Source: Prostheceraeus crozeri (taxonomy: Eukaryota; Platyhelminthes; Polycladida; Euryleptidae). Taken from it: DNA of 64,000 bases. A model generated the notes under the pieces. The model had not been told where the DNA came from. It worked only from the letters and a program-made list of their open reading frames with translations, and made no database searches. The stretch spans positions 53,670 to 117,669 of the forward strand of contig CAJQUW010010395.1 of the NCBI GenBank assembly GCA_907163375.1. Direction: 5' to 3'. Of this stretch, positions 49,005 through 60,022 are shown piece by piece. Within the stretch, counting starts at the first letter, position 1. The number at the start of each line of letters is the position of its first letter. Both the position numbers and the translations under genes were made by a program.

Positions 49005-49430
49005 CTGATATTCCGCTCTATTTCCGATATCGGATTTTGGCCGATTAATCGCTACATATGCGGTATCCACCTGTTTTGTCGCTCTATTTCCGATATCGGA
49101 TTTTGGCCGATTAATCGCTACATACGCGGTATCCACCTGTTTTCTCGCTCTATATACGATATCGGATTTTGGCCGATTAATCGCTACATATGCGGTATCC
49201 ACCTGTTTTGTCGCTCTATTTCCGATATCGGATTTTGGCCGATTAATCGCTACATACGCGGTATCCACCTGTTTTCTCGCTCTATATCCGATATCGGATT
49301 TTGGCCGATTAATCGCTACATATGCGGTATCCCACCTGTTTTGTCGCTCTATATCCGATATCGGATTTAGGCCGATTAATCGCTACATATACGGCATCCC
49401 ACCTGCTTTGTCGCTCTATATTCGCTATTG
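49005..49430. repeat. 66-bp minisatellite, about 6 copies
   Basis: The unit starts TTTCCGATATCGGATTTTGG and continues CCGATTAATCGCTACATATG. Units alternate between two variants (CATATGCGG with TTTTGTCGC, CATACGCGG with TTTTCTCGC), giving a 132-bp higher-order period. 66 bp is 22 codons, so both strands stay open over several copies; this is periodicity, not coding. The last two copies decay. Confidence 0.85.
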
Positions 49431-49646
49431 GACTTGAGACGATAAGCCGATTAATTTACAATCTGAATCACTCGTATAAAAATTATACCGCTTACTACAC
49501 ACGCTTTTCCTACTCCTGAACTACAACCTGTGCTAGGCCAATTAACAATTGTTGAAAACGAAGACAGCATTCATTCAATAACATCATATTACAAAAATAT
49601 ATACATGAAATCTAGAAATAGCGCACTACACAATCTATATCAACAA

Positions 49647-49957
49647 TCATCTGGATTTCTGTACTAAAACTAAAAATGTTCGGATAACAAGTCCAATCAA
49701 TGTGATTTTAGGCGAAATTGTTCGATTCAACTTCTCCTCCAGAACATCTCGTCCTTCCAGTGCAGGCTCTGCGACTCCTAGCTCGTTGGTGTGGCAGGCA
49801 ATTGCTTCCACCCGCAATGGCTTTGGCGAGGAGAACTTGTTCGACCCGGACTGTCGCCTCCTCCTCCCTCCGCCGCGGTGAGTTGCATCCTTCAACATTT
49901 TCTCGATCACCTCTTCAATCGTCTTCTCATTCCCAATTTTCTCTTCTCTTAGGGAAT
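49647..49957 (-). CDS. Unidentified terminal exon on the minus strand
   Basis: Acceptor TCTTTATTTTCAG, then DSLREEKIGNEKTIEEVIEK, MLKDATHRGGGRRRRQSGSN, and on to VLVQKSR and a stop. About 102 codons, GC-richer than the surroundings, with an arginine cluster that could be a nuclear localisation signal. It needs an upstream exon ending in phase 1. A second stop-free stretch (minus, near 50130-50030) reads SGSLSKTPLSAGRGRVTPAS. I do not recognise the product. Confidence 0.35.
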
Positions 49958-51475
49958 CTGAAAATAAAGATGCGAGGAATTAGTAGTGTATGGCAATGAG
50001 TAACGAATGTTTGTTTCCAGTGGGAAACACAAAAAATACATTTAGATAAGCCTTGCTGCTGAGTGATGTCTTCGACGGGCTGGCTGGTGTTACCCGACCC
50101 CGTCCCGCGGATAGGGGCGTCTTCGATAGACTACCGCTGCTTTGTATCATAAAAAGAACAATGCTGCATGCGGAAAACTACATGTACTCGTATGTGACAG
50201 TAATGAAAGAAACTTTGTGGTCTACTGTACAAATGTTTGTTAATTCGTCGCGATGACATGAACTTCTAAACAAATAGATGAACATGCATTATACATACCG
50301 GTACTTATACATATATACTTCAGTTGACCAGTCTGATCGGGAGCGAATTTGTGTTTTCAGAAGACATGCTGTGCAAGCTCCGTTTTATTTTTATGGTCGA
50401 TAGTTTACAATAGAAGCAATAACCAGTACTTCGGCCTTGAGAGGGCGATGCTACATGTAGAGTAACAATGGCACGAATGCATGCACATAAACACTAACAT
50501 TTAATACAGATCAGGAGTGAACAGGACTTAAAAATTTCACTTATGATTGGGCAACTGACCAGTTCATGTCTACTATTTATCGGAGGTTCAATGCATTCTG
50601 AAACAGAAATATTGTTTGAGTTCTATTTTTTTTACAACTTGTTTCAGAATGTAATATCGTAACGAGATTGATCGATCATTTTTCATCAGTTCAAGGCATT
50701 GAATATAGAGCTTAGGCAATTTCATTTTTTTAACTTATTAAATATTTGAATAAACTTAATCCATATCAAGCCTTGTGACATGAAAAGACGTGCCAAGTTT
50801 ACAAGTTCCATGAAATGAAAAATCATTAAATAAGATGAAAATTTAAAGATTTCAATACTTAATCTTTGATGAATGCTATCCTCTGCTATGATGAAGACTG
50901 ACAAAATCAACATTTCGCATACTTTTAATCGTCTGCATACGGTTCCAGAGTCCATAAGCTATAACTCTATAGATTCTTAGAGCAAACTTAAACGATTTTA
51001 CTTATGCTTCGTAAACATCAATAGGAAATTTGAAAATGTATTCGTAAACAATTTTAATGCATTCTATTCAAAAATATTGAGCTATTCATTTTTACTATAG
51101 ATCAGACTATCTACTATTTACTATGGTCAGGCTAGGAAAAAGAAAGTTCCAAATGATTTTACCACACCTCCAGTTAATTGACCAATCTGCAAAATAAAGT
51201 GTTGTGATTAAAATAGCCGGCGCTTAGTGCCACTGACACTTCTGTTGGGCTTTGATAAAACATCGCTTCGATGCCCAAGCTTAATTAAGCACTATACCGG
51301 CAATAAAACCGAGTTCTTTATAAAGTATTCAGACATTTGGGAGCTCGTGCTTTGGCGGTTGCTGCCTGGGCAAAAAAACACGAGCTACCTATTTATGAAA
51401 ACAATTCGGAAAATTGTCCACCTCCTGTAGTTCATAAAATTCAATCCTAAATTTCTGACTATTCAGGTAACGATA

Positions 51476-52140
51476 TTGATAGATCATTTTCATCAGTTCA
51501 AGGCATTGAAAATAAAACAGAAAAAGATTGGAGTAGCACGACTACTGTCCAAGACCACCAGATACATCGATGACTTATGTATCTTCAATTACAAGCGCTT
51601 GGACAAAATTATTCCAAGTATCTACCCAGATAGCTTAGAAGCTAACAGATGCGGACTTGATAATAAAGATTATCTTGACGTTAAGCTAAAAGTTACCAGC
51701 ACTGGCCTTAAGACTGCTGTATATCACAAAGTGGACGACTTCAACTTTCCAGTAACACTTTTGACATCTCCTGAGAATGCCCACAAAATTGGAGTTGACG
51801 TTTTCAGCAGTCAGCTCATATGGTCGCATCTGCTCCTCATTAGAAGATTTCGTCATGAAATCGAAGAAAAGTTTCAGATTACCAAGATCAAGAGGATAAA
51901 GCAGCAAGGAATTACTAATATCCGCAGAAAGAGCACTGCATAGACATGACAAGATCTTGAGAAAATTCGGACTTTATGCCGCTAAACAAATTACTGCACG
52001 CTTTGATGATGATCGAAACCTTTAAGCAACGAACATATGGCAAGATGCATGATTACAAATCCCTCAACACAACAAATTTATCGACTTCGACATAAACTAC
52101 CGATTATGACTACATGTATGAAAGATTCCGGATTCCTTGA
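51476..52140 (+). pseudogene. Reverse-transcriptase remnant
   Basis: TTRYIDDLCIFNYKRLD (catalytic YIDD), KDYLDVKLKV, AVYHKVDDFNFPVTLL and VDVFSSQLIWSHLLL follow the pattern of a widespread animal RT lineage with the words YIDD..YLDxxL..DKRDDFNF..GVYISQLIR. A stop after RRKSTA and frame loss follow. The block upstream of the active site is truncated. Downstream, at 54080-54110, GAGCGTTCAGG and GGGGCCGAAACGCG resemble a Penelope-type hammerhead tail and may be the 3' end of this element, split by the insertion at 52486. Confidence 0.6.
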
Positions 52141-52485
52141 CTCCAGACTTCCGTACACAGTCCTTTTGCCGATTGTGACAAACCTTTCTTACTTGTAATG
52201 CCATAACAGTTTCGATTATAATTTTGTAATTATTTATATATTTATTTTCAATTCAATTATCTTTTATCATGTCATTTTCCTTTATTCTGAATTTTTTCCG
52301 CTATTAGTTCATTATCATCGTAATTGCTTATTTATTTTCAATTTAATTATTTATTATGTGATTTTTCTTCTGTCTGAATAGTTACCGCTATTTATAATTA
52401 ATTTTCTTTCATTTTCATCGTACATTCTATTTACTGTTTCACTTGCATTAATATTTAGAGTCAGTGTTATTGAGTCTGTACATGA

Positions 52486-54040
52486 CATAGTTGACCAGTT
52501 TGCGAGTCAGGCGATGCATTTCACAGGCAAGTAAAGATAGTTTCTGACTCGGATCTAATTTATTGGTCGAAAATAAAAGGATTTAAAGTTACAGCGTGAC
52601 GGGCCTTCGGCGTCCAGCGCCTTCTTAACGGTCGATGGTCAAATGGCGGTCTGCAAACTCGGTGTGAAAATTTATAAAGAAGTGAATGATATTAAGAATT
52701 GTGTTGCTTGTTGAATGTGAGGTGATCAAAGTGAGAAGGCAGACTGTAGCAAGGTAATTCATGTCTTCTATTGATTGTTGGCCTCAAGTGTGTAATAGCT
52801 TTTGCTATTTCACTTTCATTTTACTGATTTTCATGAGTCATATAGAACAATTGGCTATTGAAAAATTAAGCTTTTCTCCGTCGTTCTATATGAGATACAT
52901 CGATGATATCATCCTTGGTCCAATAGAGTATAATAGTGACTTACTGTCCCATATAACTGATGTCTTTAATGCAGTAAACTCAAGCATAAAATTTACAATA
53001 GAAGCTCATAACCCAATGGACTGGTTACCCTTCTTAGATATAAAAATAAAAATAATTAATAATAAAGTTCAATATGCGTGGTACCACAAACCAGGCCATT
53101 CCGACATAACCTTAAGAAGGGACTCTTTCGTGCCCAATCATGTTAAAAGTAGTTTCATTAATAACCGCTTAAAAGATATAAGTAATCGGTGTAGCAATGA
53201 AGTGATGCAAAAAGAAAAAGTTAGCGAATTTAATGACATTCTAATTAAAAATGGCTACAGTAACAAGAATTTTTCCAAGAAAAGGAACAAGCATAGGAGT
53301 AGAAATAAAATCAAGAACCAAAATAATTGTTATTTTAAAGTTCCATTTATCAGCGATAAATGCAATAGAAAAATTAATAAAGCAGTTAAGAAGTTTGACT
53401 TACCTGTTACAGTTATTAATGAATACGGTAGACAGACGGTAAACCAAATAAGGAAAAATAAAAATTTCTATAATACTTGTAGCTGTCAAATCTGTAAATG
53501 TTTACCTAAGTTTAAATGTAGTGATAAATACGTAGTATATAGGTACACTTGTAATAAATGTGGAGAATGCTACATTGGAAAGACTGTAAGGAAATTCTCC
53601 ACTCGGCACGCAGAACATAGACGTGCAATTATTAATAAGTCTGCATCCAGCGCTCTCTATGAGCATAATAAAAATAAACATAATGATCTAGGTAGCATCG
53701 AGGATTTTCAGATCGATTTCATTGCTAAGCTGACGAACACTCGAGACACAACATTCACTGAAGCAAAAGCTATTACACACTTGAGGCCAACAATCAATAG
53801 AATGAATTACCTTGCTACAGTCTGCCTTCTCACTTTGATCACCTCACATTCAACAAGCAACACAATTCTTAATATCATTCACTTCTTTATAAATTTTCAC
53901 ACCGAGTTTGCAGACCGCCATTTGACCATCGACCGTTAAGAAGGCGCTGGACGCCGAAGGCCCGTCACGCTGTAACTTTAAATCCTTTTATTTTCGACCA
54001 ATAAATTAGATCCGAGTCAGAAACTATCTTTACTTGCCTG
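52486..54040 (+). mobile_element. Truncated Penelope-like element with inverted terminal copies
   Basis: Flanked by the exact 15-bp duplication TGAGTCTGTACATGA (52471-52485 and 54041-54055). About 250 bp at the left (52521-52776) is the reverse complement of the right end (about 53795-54042), the typical Penelope tail inversion. The coding part is 5'-truncated within the RT. Inserted into the RT remnant described at 51476-52140. Confidence 0.8.
52761..53939 (+). pseudogene. Penelope-like RT (C-terminal part) with GIY-YIG endonuclease
   Basis: 392 codons: FYMRYIDDIILG (motif C), WLPFLDIKI (motif D), YAWYHKPGHSD, SFVPNHVKSSF, a lysine/asparagine-rich middle, TCSCQICKCLPKFKC, then YRYTCNKCGECYIGKTVRKF and STRHAEHRRA (GIY-YIG nuclease with CX2C inserted before YIG). 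RT motifs 1 to B are missing, so this copy is dead. The first codons come from the inverted terminal copy. It is a different lineage from the intact copy at 31610-34051. Confidence 0.8.
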
Positions 54041-54055
54041 TGAGTCTGTACATGA

Positions 54056-55930
54056 TTGATGCGCAGGGCCCACTCAAACAGGTATGAGCGTTCAGGATTT
54101 AGGGGCCGAAACGCGAATTCTGGTCGAGTTCCTGCTGATGAACTCATTGCTATCAAGTTTAATCATTTTAGGCATCACATTTTTCTTCATTCTTAGACAC
54201 GTTTTGCTGAACTTTTGAATGATTCTTAACATCTGTAGAGAACGAACCATGCGTCCTTGTCAGGATTTCATAACTTTATCTTCATCTTAATCTCAAACAC
54301 GTCTATCTTCTTACTCAATCACAGCAGGGAGACTTAGTCGGCAGATGACGGATCTGTGCGGTGTCAATTTTCAAATATATGCTATATATTGAATGATAAT
54401 AATGATATGCTATAATATTCATTAAATCATCGAAATTATCAAATTTCATTACATACATGTATATAACATGATTATAACATATTTAAGTTACTATATTGCA
54501 TATTATAATTATTAGTATGTCATCATTGCATTATATCACATCATTATTGTAAATTATGCAATTATATCACTTAAATCTATAATGTACTGTGTTTTTACTT
54601 TGCATTGAATTTTCAGACTTTATTATAATTAACAATTAACAAAAAGAATATTACCTGATACTTCTCTTAGTAAATTTGAAGTATTATATATCGATAGATG
54701 CATTTTTTGATATCTCAGAATATTACCTGCACTTTACCTCCCTGCAATTAATTGAATATTGAATAGGAATGTACGAAAGCCATATTTAGTTTTTCAAGAA
54801 TTACAGTATATGATCAAAATTAAAACACCTGATATGAATGCAATTTATGAATATGATTGAATAATTATATTTATAACATAAATAATAGGCCTACATTTAT
54901 CATTGATCACATGGGCCATCATAGAATCGAGAGTTTCAAATAATATTTCATTTGCACTTTTTATTATTTTTGAAATAGCCTCTGGCTTTTACAGGAATTA
55001 AAAAAATGCGAGATTTTTGACGCAACCTGTCGAGATTCTTTAACGAGACTGACAAAGCAACATCCACAAAAAAATCAAGATTGTTTAAACCTAATATTGG
55101 TAACGAGAATATACATGTACCATATACACTGTACATGTAAAAATGCAATGTAGAATGTCATAAAATATGCACAAGGCTAATCAAAACAACCTAATCTTGG
55201 GGAGTAATATGTCACATCATAGTATCAACGTTGAGTCAAAAATTTCGTGTTCTTTATTCTTGTGAAAGTCAGAGGTATTTTTTTTTTTAGAAAAATTAGG
55301 ATTCGCTAGCTACGAATAACTTTTCTTCAAGATATCCTTGAAAATCTCTCATCATGTCAATTATGTGTTTTATGAATTATTATTATGTGTTTATGTGTTT
55401 TTTGTGAATTATGTGATAAATGGTGTTGAAACATAAAATGCACATTTTTTATGTTTGGACAAATGATGAAGCCATCAAAAAGCCCTATTATTAAGGCCTA
55501 TTATATAAGTCTGAACCCTAGGGCAAATCAAAATGTTTATCACATTATTTCATAATATAAAATGTTATCTAACTGCTGCAATTTCCATTTCGCAAATAAA
55601 TGAAGGCATACATGTTTAGTTTTCATTTCAATAGCAGAAATATTAAAAAATACTTCGTAATTAGAATTGAAGAGAAAGGAAATTAGGCTATCTAATTATC
55701 AAATTATTTTTCTATTGTATAGCATTTTTATTTAAAAATTGGTTTGAGTAAGCCTGCTATGCAATCACATCCTTCGCATGCCTGAAGTCAATTTATGTAT
55801 AGCCTACATATCTTTGGAAAAAAATGTAAAATTAATTAATGAAGAATCCAATAAAGAGAGTGGAGAAAATTTGATTTAATACATGATGTTTAAGTTAAGA
55901 ATAATTCACACAATCTAGCCGAAAGTTTTA
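54056..55930. other. Very AT-rich stretch
   Basis: Long A/T runs, no feature beyond the short RT tail at its start. A minus-strand frame at 54948-55148 is not recognised. Confidence 0.35.
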
Positions 55931-55935
55931 CTTAC

Positions 55936-55992
55936 TTTGTCTGGTTTTCCTAGTCCAGAAACAACCGCCTGCCAAACTCGATGTTCAAGCAT
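55936..55992 (-). CDS. Candidate first coding exon, minus strand
   Basis: MLEHRVWQAVVSGLGKPDK (19 codons) followed by a perfect donor GTAAGT. Some 45-65 bases upstream lies GCTGCCATTTTGG, the YY1-type motif common just downstream of animal promoters. The patch is clearly GC-richer than the AT-rich DNA around it. It ends in phase 0, so it cannot join the exon at 49647-49957 directly; a middle exon would be needed. Product unknown. Confidence 0.3.
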
Positions 55993-56039
55993 ATTCAGGC
56001 ACAAGCTTCGAAGATACTCCGCACAAATTGATCAATCCA

Positions 56040-56062
56040 AAATGGCAGCAGCCGGTGGTATG
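56040..56062 (-). promoter_or_regulatory. YY1-like promoter motif
   Basis: GGCTGCTGCCATTTTGG on the minus strand matches the GCNGCCATTTTG promoter motif. It sits upstream of the candidate exon at 55936-55992. Confidence 0.3.
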
Positions 56063-56539
56063 TACTCGTAATTGAATGAGGAATAAAAGATATTTATTTT
56101 CATGTTTTAACATATCATATTAATTGTGAATAAATAAAAATGCATGTACATTGTAGGTCTATATAACAATTAGGTAAGAGTGCATAAAAACTATTATTGA
56201 TATATGCAAAATAAAAAATTGTCAATCCATTATAATTGGTGAAATTAGTTTCAGTTAAATCATCAAGAAAATCACAGAACATCTGTAATATCACGATGTA
56301 TGATAGGTTTAACCTTCAGAATTTTATAGGCCTATGGAATACATGGAGAGTCTGTGCTTTTTCAAAAATTCTCCTTAATATGTGATTTAGATCGACAATG
56401 CATTCAATTAAGCTACTGAATCACAGCATTTCAAATTAGAAATACATTAGACCATAATTCTTATCTTGATGACAACTGAACAAAGAAAGAAATTCACATT
56501 ACACCTAAATTAATCATTCTAGGTGCATTGACTGCTTTA

Positions 56540-56815
56540 GTGTTGTTTTGGGAAAAGTCAACTTGGTCTATTTTACATCAGCTCGATATATTTCAATAGC
56601 TCAGCGCTATCTTCAGGAGCAAAGGATTACAAGAATGTTTATGGTAGTGATCCAAAATAATAGTGTTATTTTATATGCGTGATTTCTGATTTCCTTGTAC
56701 ATTTTGAATAACTTTTATGAATATTCTTGAAATCCTTTGCTCCTTGCGCTGAGTTACTGAAATATGTTGAGCTGATGTAAATCATCAACTTGACTTTTAC
56801 GAAAATGACAGCAAT
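56540..56815. repeat. Hairpin with arms of about 85 bp
   Basis: AAAAGTCAACTTGG near 56554 with ACATCAGCTCGATATATTTC and GGAGCAAAGGATT faces the inverted AATCCTTTGCTCC, GAAATATGTTGAGCTGATGT and CAACTTGACTTTT near 56792. Imperfect; a decayed MITE or fold-back. Confidence 0.6.
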
Positions 56816-57825
56816 GATTCTAGGGGTTTTCGATTGTAAACATCTGAATGAATTCTTTGACGATACTCGTATGCATAAAGTTCTTATTTCATTTAATCAC
56901 ATATTAAAATATGAATTAGCATGCTGATACTTACATGTTGCGACGAAAGTAATCGACACAAGAACATGAGAAGCATTGAACTCGAAACACTAAGTTGAGA
57001 AACCAAACGACATTGACTATGGAGATAATACATATTGTTCTGCTCTGCTGATTTCTCCCGATTTTCTCTTGATAGATGTATCAATCTCCTTGAAGCTATC
57101 GGATGAAAGGTTGCTTTCGTTCAAGGAATTCTTTACCATGTCGAATGTTGCATAATTTAATCCATGTGTCACTAAATTTGATATTGTGCACGATAAAATA
57201 GGCAATACTGAGACACGTTGGTCTCTGAAGACAGATGAAGGATAGCAGTGGCGTGCGTAAAGTCCACAACATTAGTGCCGGATCACTGCTATATTTGACG
57301 TAGCATCATGTCATCATGTGCGTTGCTCGCTTGTGTGACTGCAAGTGAGAGTCAGCGTCATCGATCCATCTGTAGCTGTCGGCAGGCGAACCCGGACAAA
57401 GACAAATGCTGCCGAAGCATGGAGAGGGATGGAATTAGTCTGCTAAAGCGAGAAGGGCGGGGAGATTGCGCAACGGAACCGGTCTGTGTAAAAGCTTTCA
57501 AAATCACATCACTTGCGCAGATTTCAGATACGAAGTATACTACTGAAAGCAAAATGAATATCTTTTATAATTGGTTACTTAGGTTGTCATCCAAGGTAAT
57601 GAAATCATTCGGAAAGGGAAAGCTTCAGAGTTGATAGAAAAACACGCAAGCACACAAAAAGATGATTTATTTCATTTGAAGACTTAATTGTGAAATGCGA
57701 ATTTCTTTCTTGTGAGATTTAAGTGACAGTTTGCAATGCAAAAACATACTGTCGTTTTTTTTGAGACTACATTTTTTACATCGCATCGAATGCATCCAAA
57801 TGCATAGATGAGAATATATGAGAGA

Positions 57826-57985
57826 TTAGAGCGAACAAGGGGAAAAGGAGAAAAAGGAGAGGGATATGAAGAAGATTAAGTGGAAAATAAAAAAGACACG
57901 GAGTGAAAGAAAAGAGAAAAGGGGGATCGAGAGGAGAGGATCGTGGAACTGGAGGATAGAGATGAAAGAAATTGGGATGGCAACA
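57826..57985 (+). repeat. Polypurine tract
   Basis: About 150 bases almost free of C and T on the + strand (GGGGAAAAGGAGAAAAAGGA and similar). It can in principle form a triplex. The open frame on the minus strand is a by-product of low complexity. Confidence 0.6.
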
Positions 57986-58319
57986 GCAAGAGTTGGGATG
58001 ACGTCTGAGTTGGGATTTATGAAGATAATAGGAAGAGGAGAATAATTGATGAGAGAATGAGTGAATTTTCCGTCATACAAATTAAACCTATGAATTTTGA
58101 GTTTGGAAAGAGACCAATCGCATTACTAGACATCGAGACATTACCAGACATTTATGAATTTAAGTGGGATAAGATGATAAAATGATGTGCAAATGATATG
58201 GGAATTCCATGTCAGATCCCATCAAATGCCCATGGTCTGATGGTGGGATGACGATCGCCCACGCAATATCCATGAGCAATGATGGGACCTCACTGTTACC
58301 ATGTACGTTTTTCACTGTG

Positions 58320-58655
58320 AGACTTGATATCGATATAGAATCATCGGAAATTAAGCGACAATTCGATATCGGCAAATGAACGACTTATAGACATAATATC
58401 GATATGAGAAGCATCGGAAATAGGGCGACAATTCGATATCGGCAAATGAACGACTTATAGACATGATATCGATATGAGAAGCATCGGAAATAGGGCGACA
58501 ATTCGATATCGGCAAATGAACGACTTATAGACATGATATCGATATGAGAAGCATCGGAAATAGGGCGACAATTCGATATCGGCAAATGAACGACTTATAG
58601 ACATGATATCGATATGAGAAGCATCGGAAATAGGGCGACAATTCGATATCGGTCG
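58320..58655. repeat. 70-bp minisatellite, 4.5 copies
   Basis: The unit contains GGCAAATGAACGACTTATAG, GATATCGATATGAGAAGCAT and GGGCGACAATTCGATATC; unit starts are at 58371, 58441, 58511 and 58581. Internal copies are nearly identical. It shares CGATATCGG with the 66-bp array at the other end of the 9.9-kb element. Confidence 0.85.
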
Positions 58656-58799
58656 ATGGACTACAAATCGCTCACTTTTCGATTATGAATTGATCGGAAA
58701 TTGCACGATTTCACGATTGAACGATTTCTCGATGCTGAATCGAGAAAACGCTTTGAATCCGAGCATTTTCCGATCAATTTTTACCACCGGGATAGGCTT

Positions 58800-59130
58800 C
58801 ACGTCATAAGCTTGCAAAACTGTAGGTCTACCTGCCTTTAGCCTATACGTAGCCTAAATGTACCTTTGATCAAACTCTGCAAACAAACAAGTTTTTATAA
58901 ATTGCTTGAATAATCCATTCCGTACTTCACTCAAAATATACAATCGCTCATGTAAAGATGTAATGCAGAATCAAACGATAGATAGGCCACACGTACAGTA
59001 CCGTAGGCCTATAGTTCCGTATAACTGTGGATAACTGTGCTACTGGTCTTTTTATTGGCGTATTGAATGCATACCTTGCAAGCGGAACTCACAAAAAGTT
59101 TCCTACACATCGGCATATAACGAAAATAAT
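58800..59130. other. Stretch between the nested element and the piggyBac C-terminus
   Basis: Not piggyBac coding sequence. AGGCCTA-type words are frequent (58860, 59010). No other feature. Together with 48705-48881 it suggests that the foreign DNA is larger than the 22-bp inverted repeats indicate. Confidence 0.3.
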
Positions 59131-59239
59131 ATGCTACATTGTGTTACAAGTAGAACTGTAGGTTGTATCCATGCAGATACGAATCACACAGTGCCAGCTT
59201 CTGCCAGGAAAGATGTTACCCTCAATTCTAACATTTTAG

Positions 59240-59707
59240 GAGTCAATGGATATGTGATTTTCACTTCATTGAATCAAAGTTTTCATCTCGGAAAAACCCA
59301 CAGAAGAAGAATATATCTGGAAGAGTTAGGACGGAATTTGTGCCATCTGGACGACTCCTCGTAAGTCGTGAGTATGTCGATATAGGGTGCGCCTAGTAGC
59401 CTATCGACGTAGCCTATTACAGCCTATCGATATATTATCCTACCGGAATGCTGACATGTTGGCCACCGTTCAGCACGTACTTACATAGGTATGGATGACA
59501 TGAAAACATGTACTTCTATTTTGCAGATCTGCTCTGGCTCCAGCTATAATTCCACCCTCAGCACCTGCTCCTCCACATGCAAAACGTGGCCGCTGCCGAC
59601 TCTGTCATTACACCTGTGACAACAAGCACTCTACCAGGTGCTCAAAATGTCTCAACTTTGTTTGTAGAGATCATCTCCTGTGTGAGAGATGCTTAACCTT
59701 TCAATAA
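59240..59707 (+). pseudogene. piggyBac transposase, C-terminal part with zinc finger
   Basis: Two exons: acceptor at 59239 then GVNGYVIFTSLN and YLEELGRNLCHLDDSS to 59360, intron 59361-59526 (GTAAGT..TTGCAG), then SALAPAIIPPSAPAPP and the cysteine-rich domain CRLCHYTCDN, RCSKCLNFVC, CERC, stop at 59705-59707. This is the RING-like DNA-binding finger that ends piggyBac transposases. The AATAAA at 59703-59708 overlaps the stop codon, making a very short 3' UTR. The upstream half is 10.4 kb away. Confidence 0.8.
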
Positions 59708-60016
59708 AAGTCAGTTGGAGTACAACAGACATTCTTACTGCTTTTTCCTCGCAAGCCTAGCCTACCAGCACATAGTAGGCTTAACAAAAGTACATATTTC
59801 TGTAGGCCCTATAGTGTACATAATGCTTGCTAGGAAATATGGACTTTGCGTTAGGCTCACTAAGCATCCTAGGGCAACATGACCAAAGTTTATCAATGTC
59901 AAAAGATTATAAAATTGGGTTATACGAGTATGGGTCAATGGTGACCCATAATTGACTTAAGTGTAATTTTTTTTTCGACGTTCAAAGGTTAATAAAGAAA
60001 ATGTGGAAATAGGTTG

Positions 60017-60022
60017 TTTATT
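60017..60022 (-). terminator. Candidate poly(A) signal of the minus-strand gene
   Basis: AATAAA on the minus strand, about 590 bases after the stop at 60613-60615 and only some 25 bases before the piggyBac end, so the 3' UTR may end at the transposon. Confidence 0.35.

Larger units (their letters stand above)
48882..58797. mobile_element. Unclassified 9.9-kb terminal-inverted-repeat element nested in piggyBac
   Basis: An exact 22-bp inverted repeat, GCCTATCCCGGTGGTAAAAA followed by TT, stands at 48882-48903 and 58776-58797. Next to each end is a different minisatellite (66 bp units on the left, 70 bp on the right), both built around CGATATCGG. No target duplication is convincing (TTCATAAAG left, TTCACGTCA right). 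No transposase was recognised. Contents: candidate minus-strand exons, a reverse-transcriptase remnant, an inserted Penelope copy, and 3 kb of very AT-rich DNA. Confidence 0.6.
47104..59988 (+). mobile_element. Broken piggyBac element, 12.9 kb, bounded by TTAA
   Basis: Both ends are next to TTAA (47100-47103 and 59989-59992). The terminal inverted repeat CCTTTGAACGT is exact over 11 bp. Inside each end lies the motif GGGTCAATGGTGACCC (about 47120 and 59935), the expected subterminal repeat. A piggyBac transposase occupies both extremities, but its middle is replaced by about 10 kb of other DNA, itself an inverted-repeat element with further insertions. TTAA targeting and such ends are diagnostic for piggyBac. 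The element cannot make its own transposase. Confidence 0.85.

Noticed and set aside
49005-49430. CRISPR array or coding repeat protein
   Set aside because: Units are contiguous 66-bp tandem copies without spacers, in a eukaryotic genome. Both strands are open only because the period is a multiple of three.
55954-56057. Exon on the + strand (QKQPPAKLDVQAYSGTSFED and on) with acceptor TCCTAG and donor GTATGT
   Set aside because: It overlaps the minus-strand candidate with the better donor and a promoter-type motif in matching orientation. Both cannot be right, and neither product is recognised.
57826-58080. Minus-strand open frame rich in F, S, I and L
   Set aside because: It is the translation of a polypurine tract; low complexity explains it.
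48870-58810. Target-site duplication for the 9.9-kb element (TTCA shared by both flanks)
   Set aside because: Only four bases agree (TTCATAAAG versus TTCACGTCA), which is expected by chance; no superfamily was assigned on this basis.
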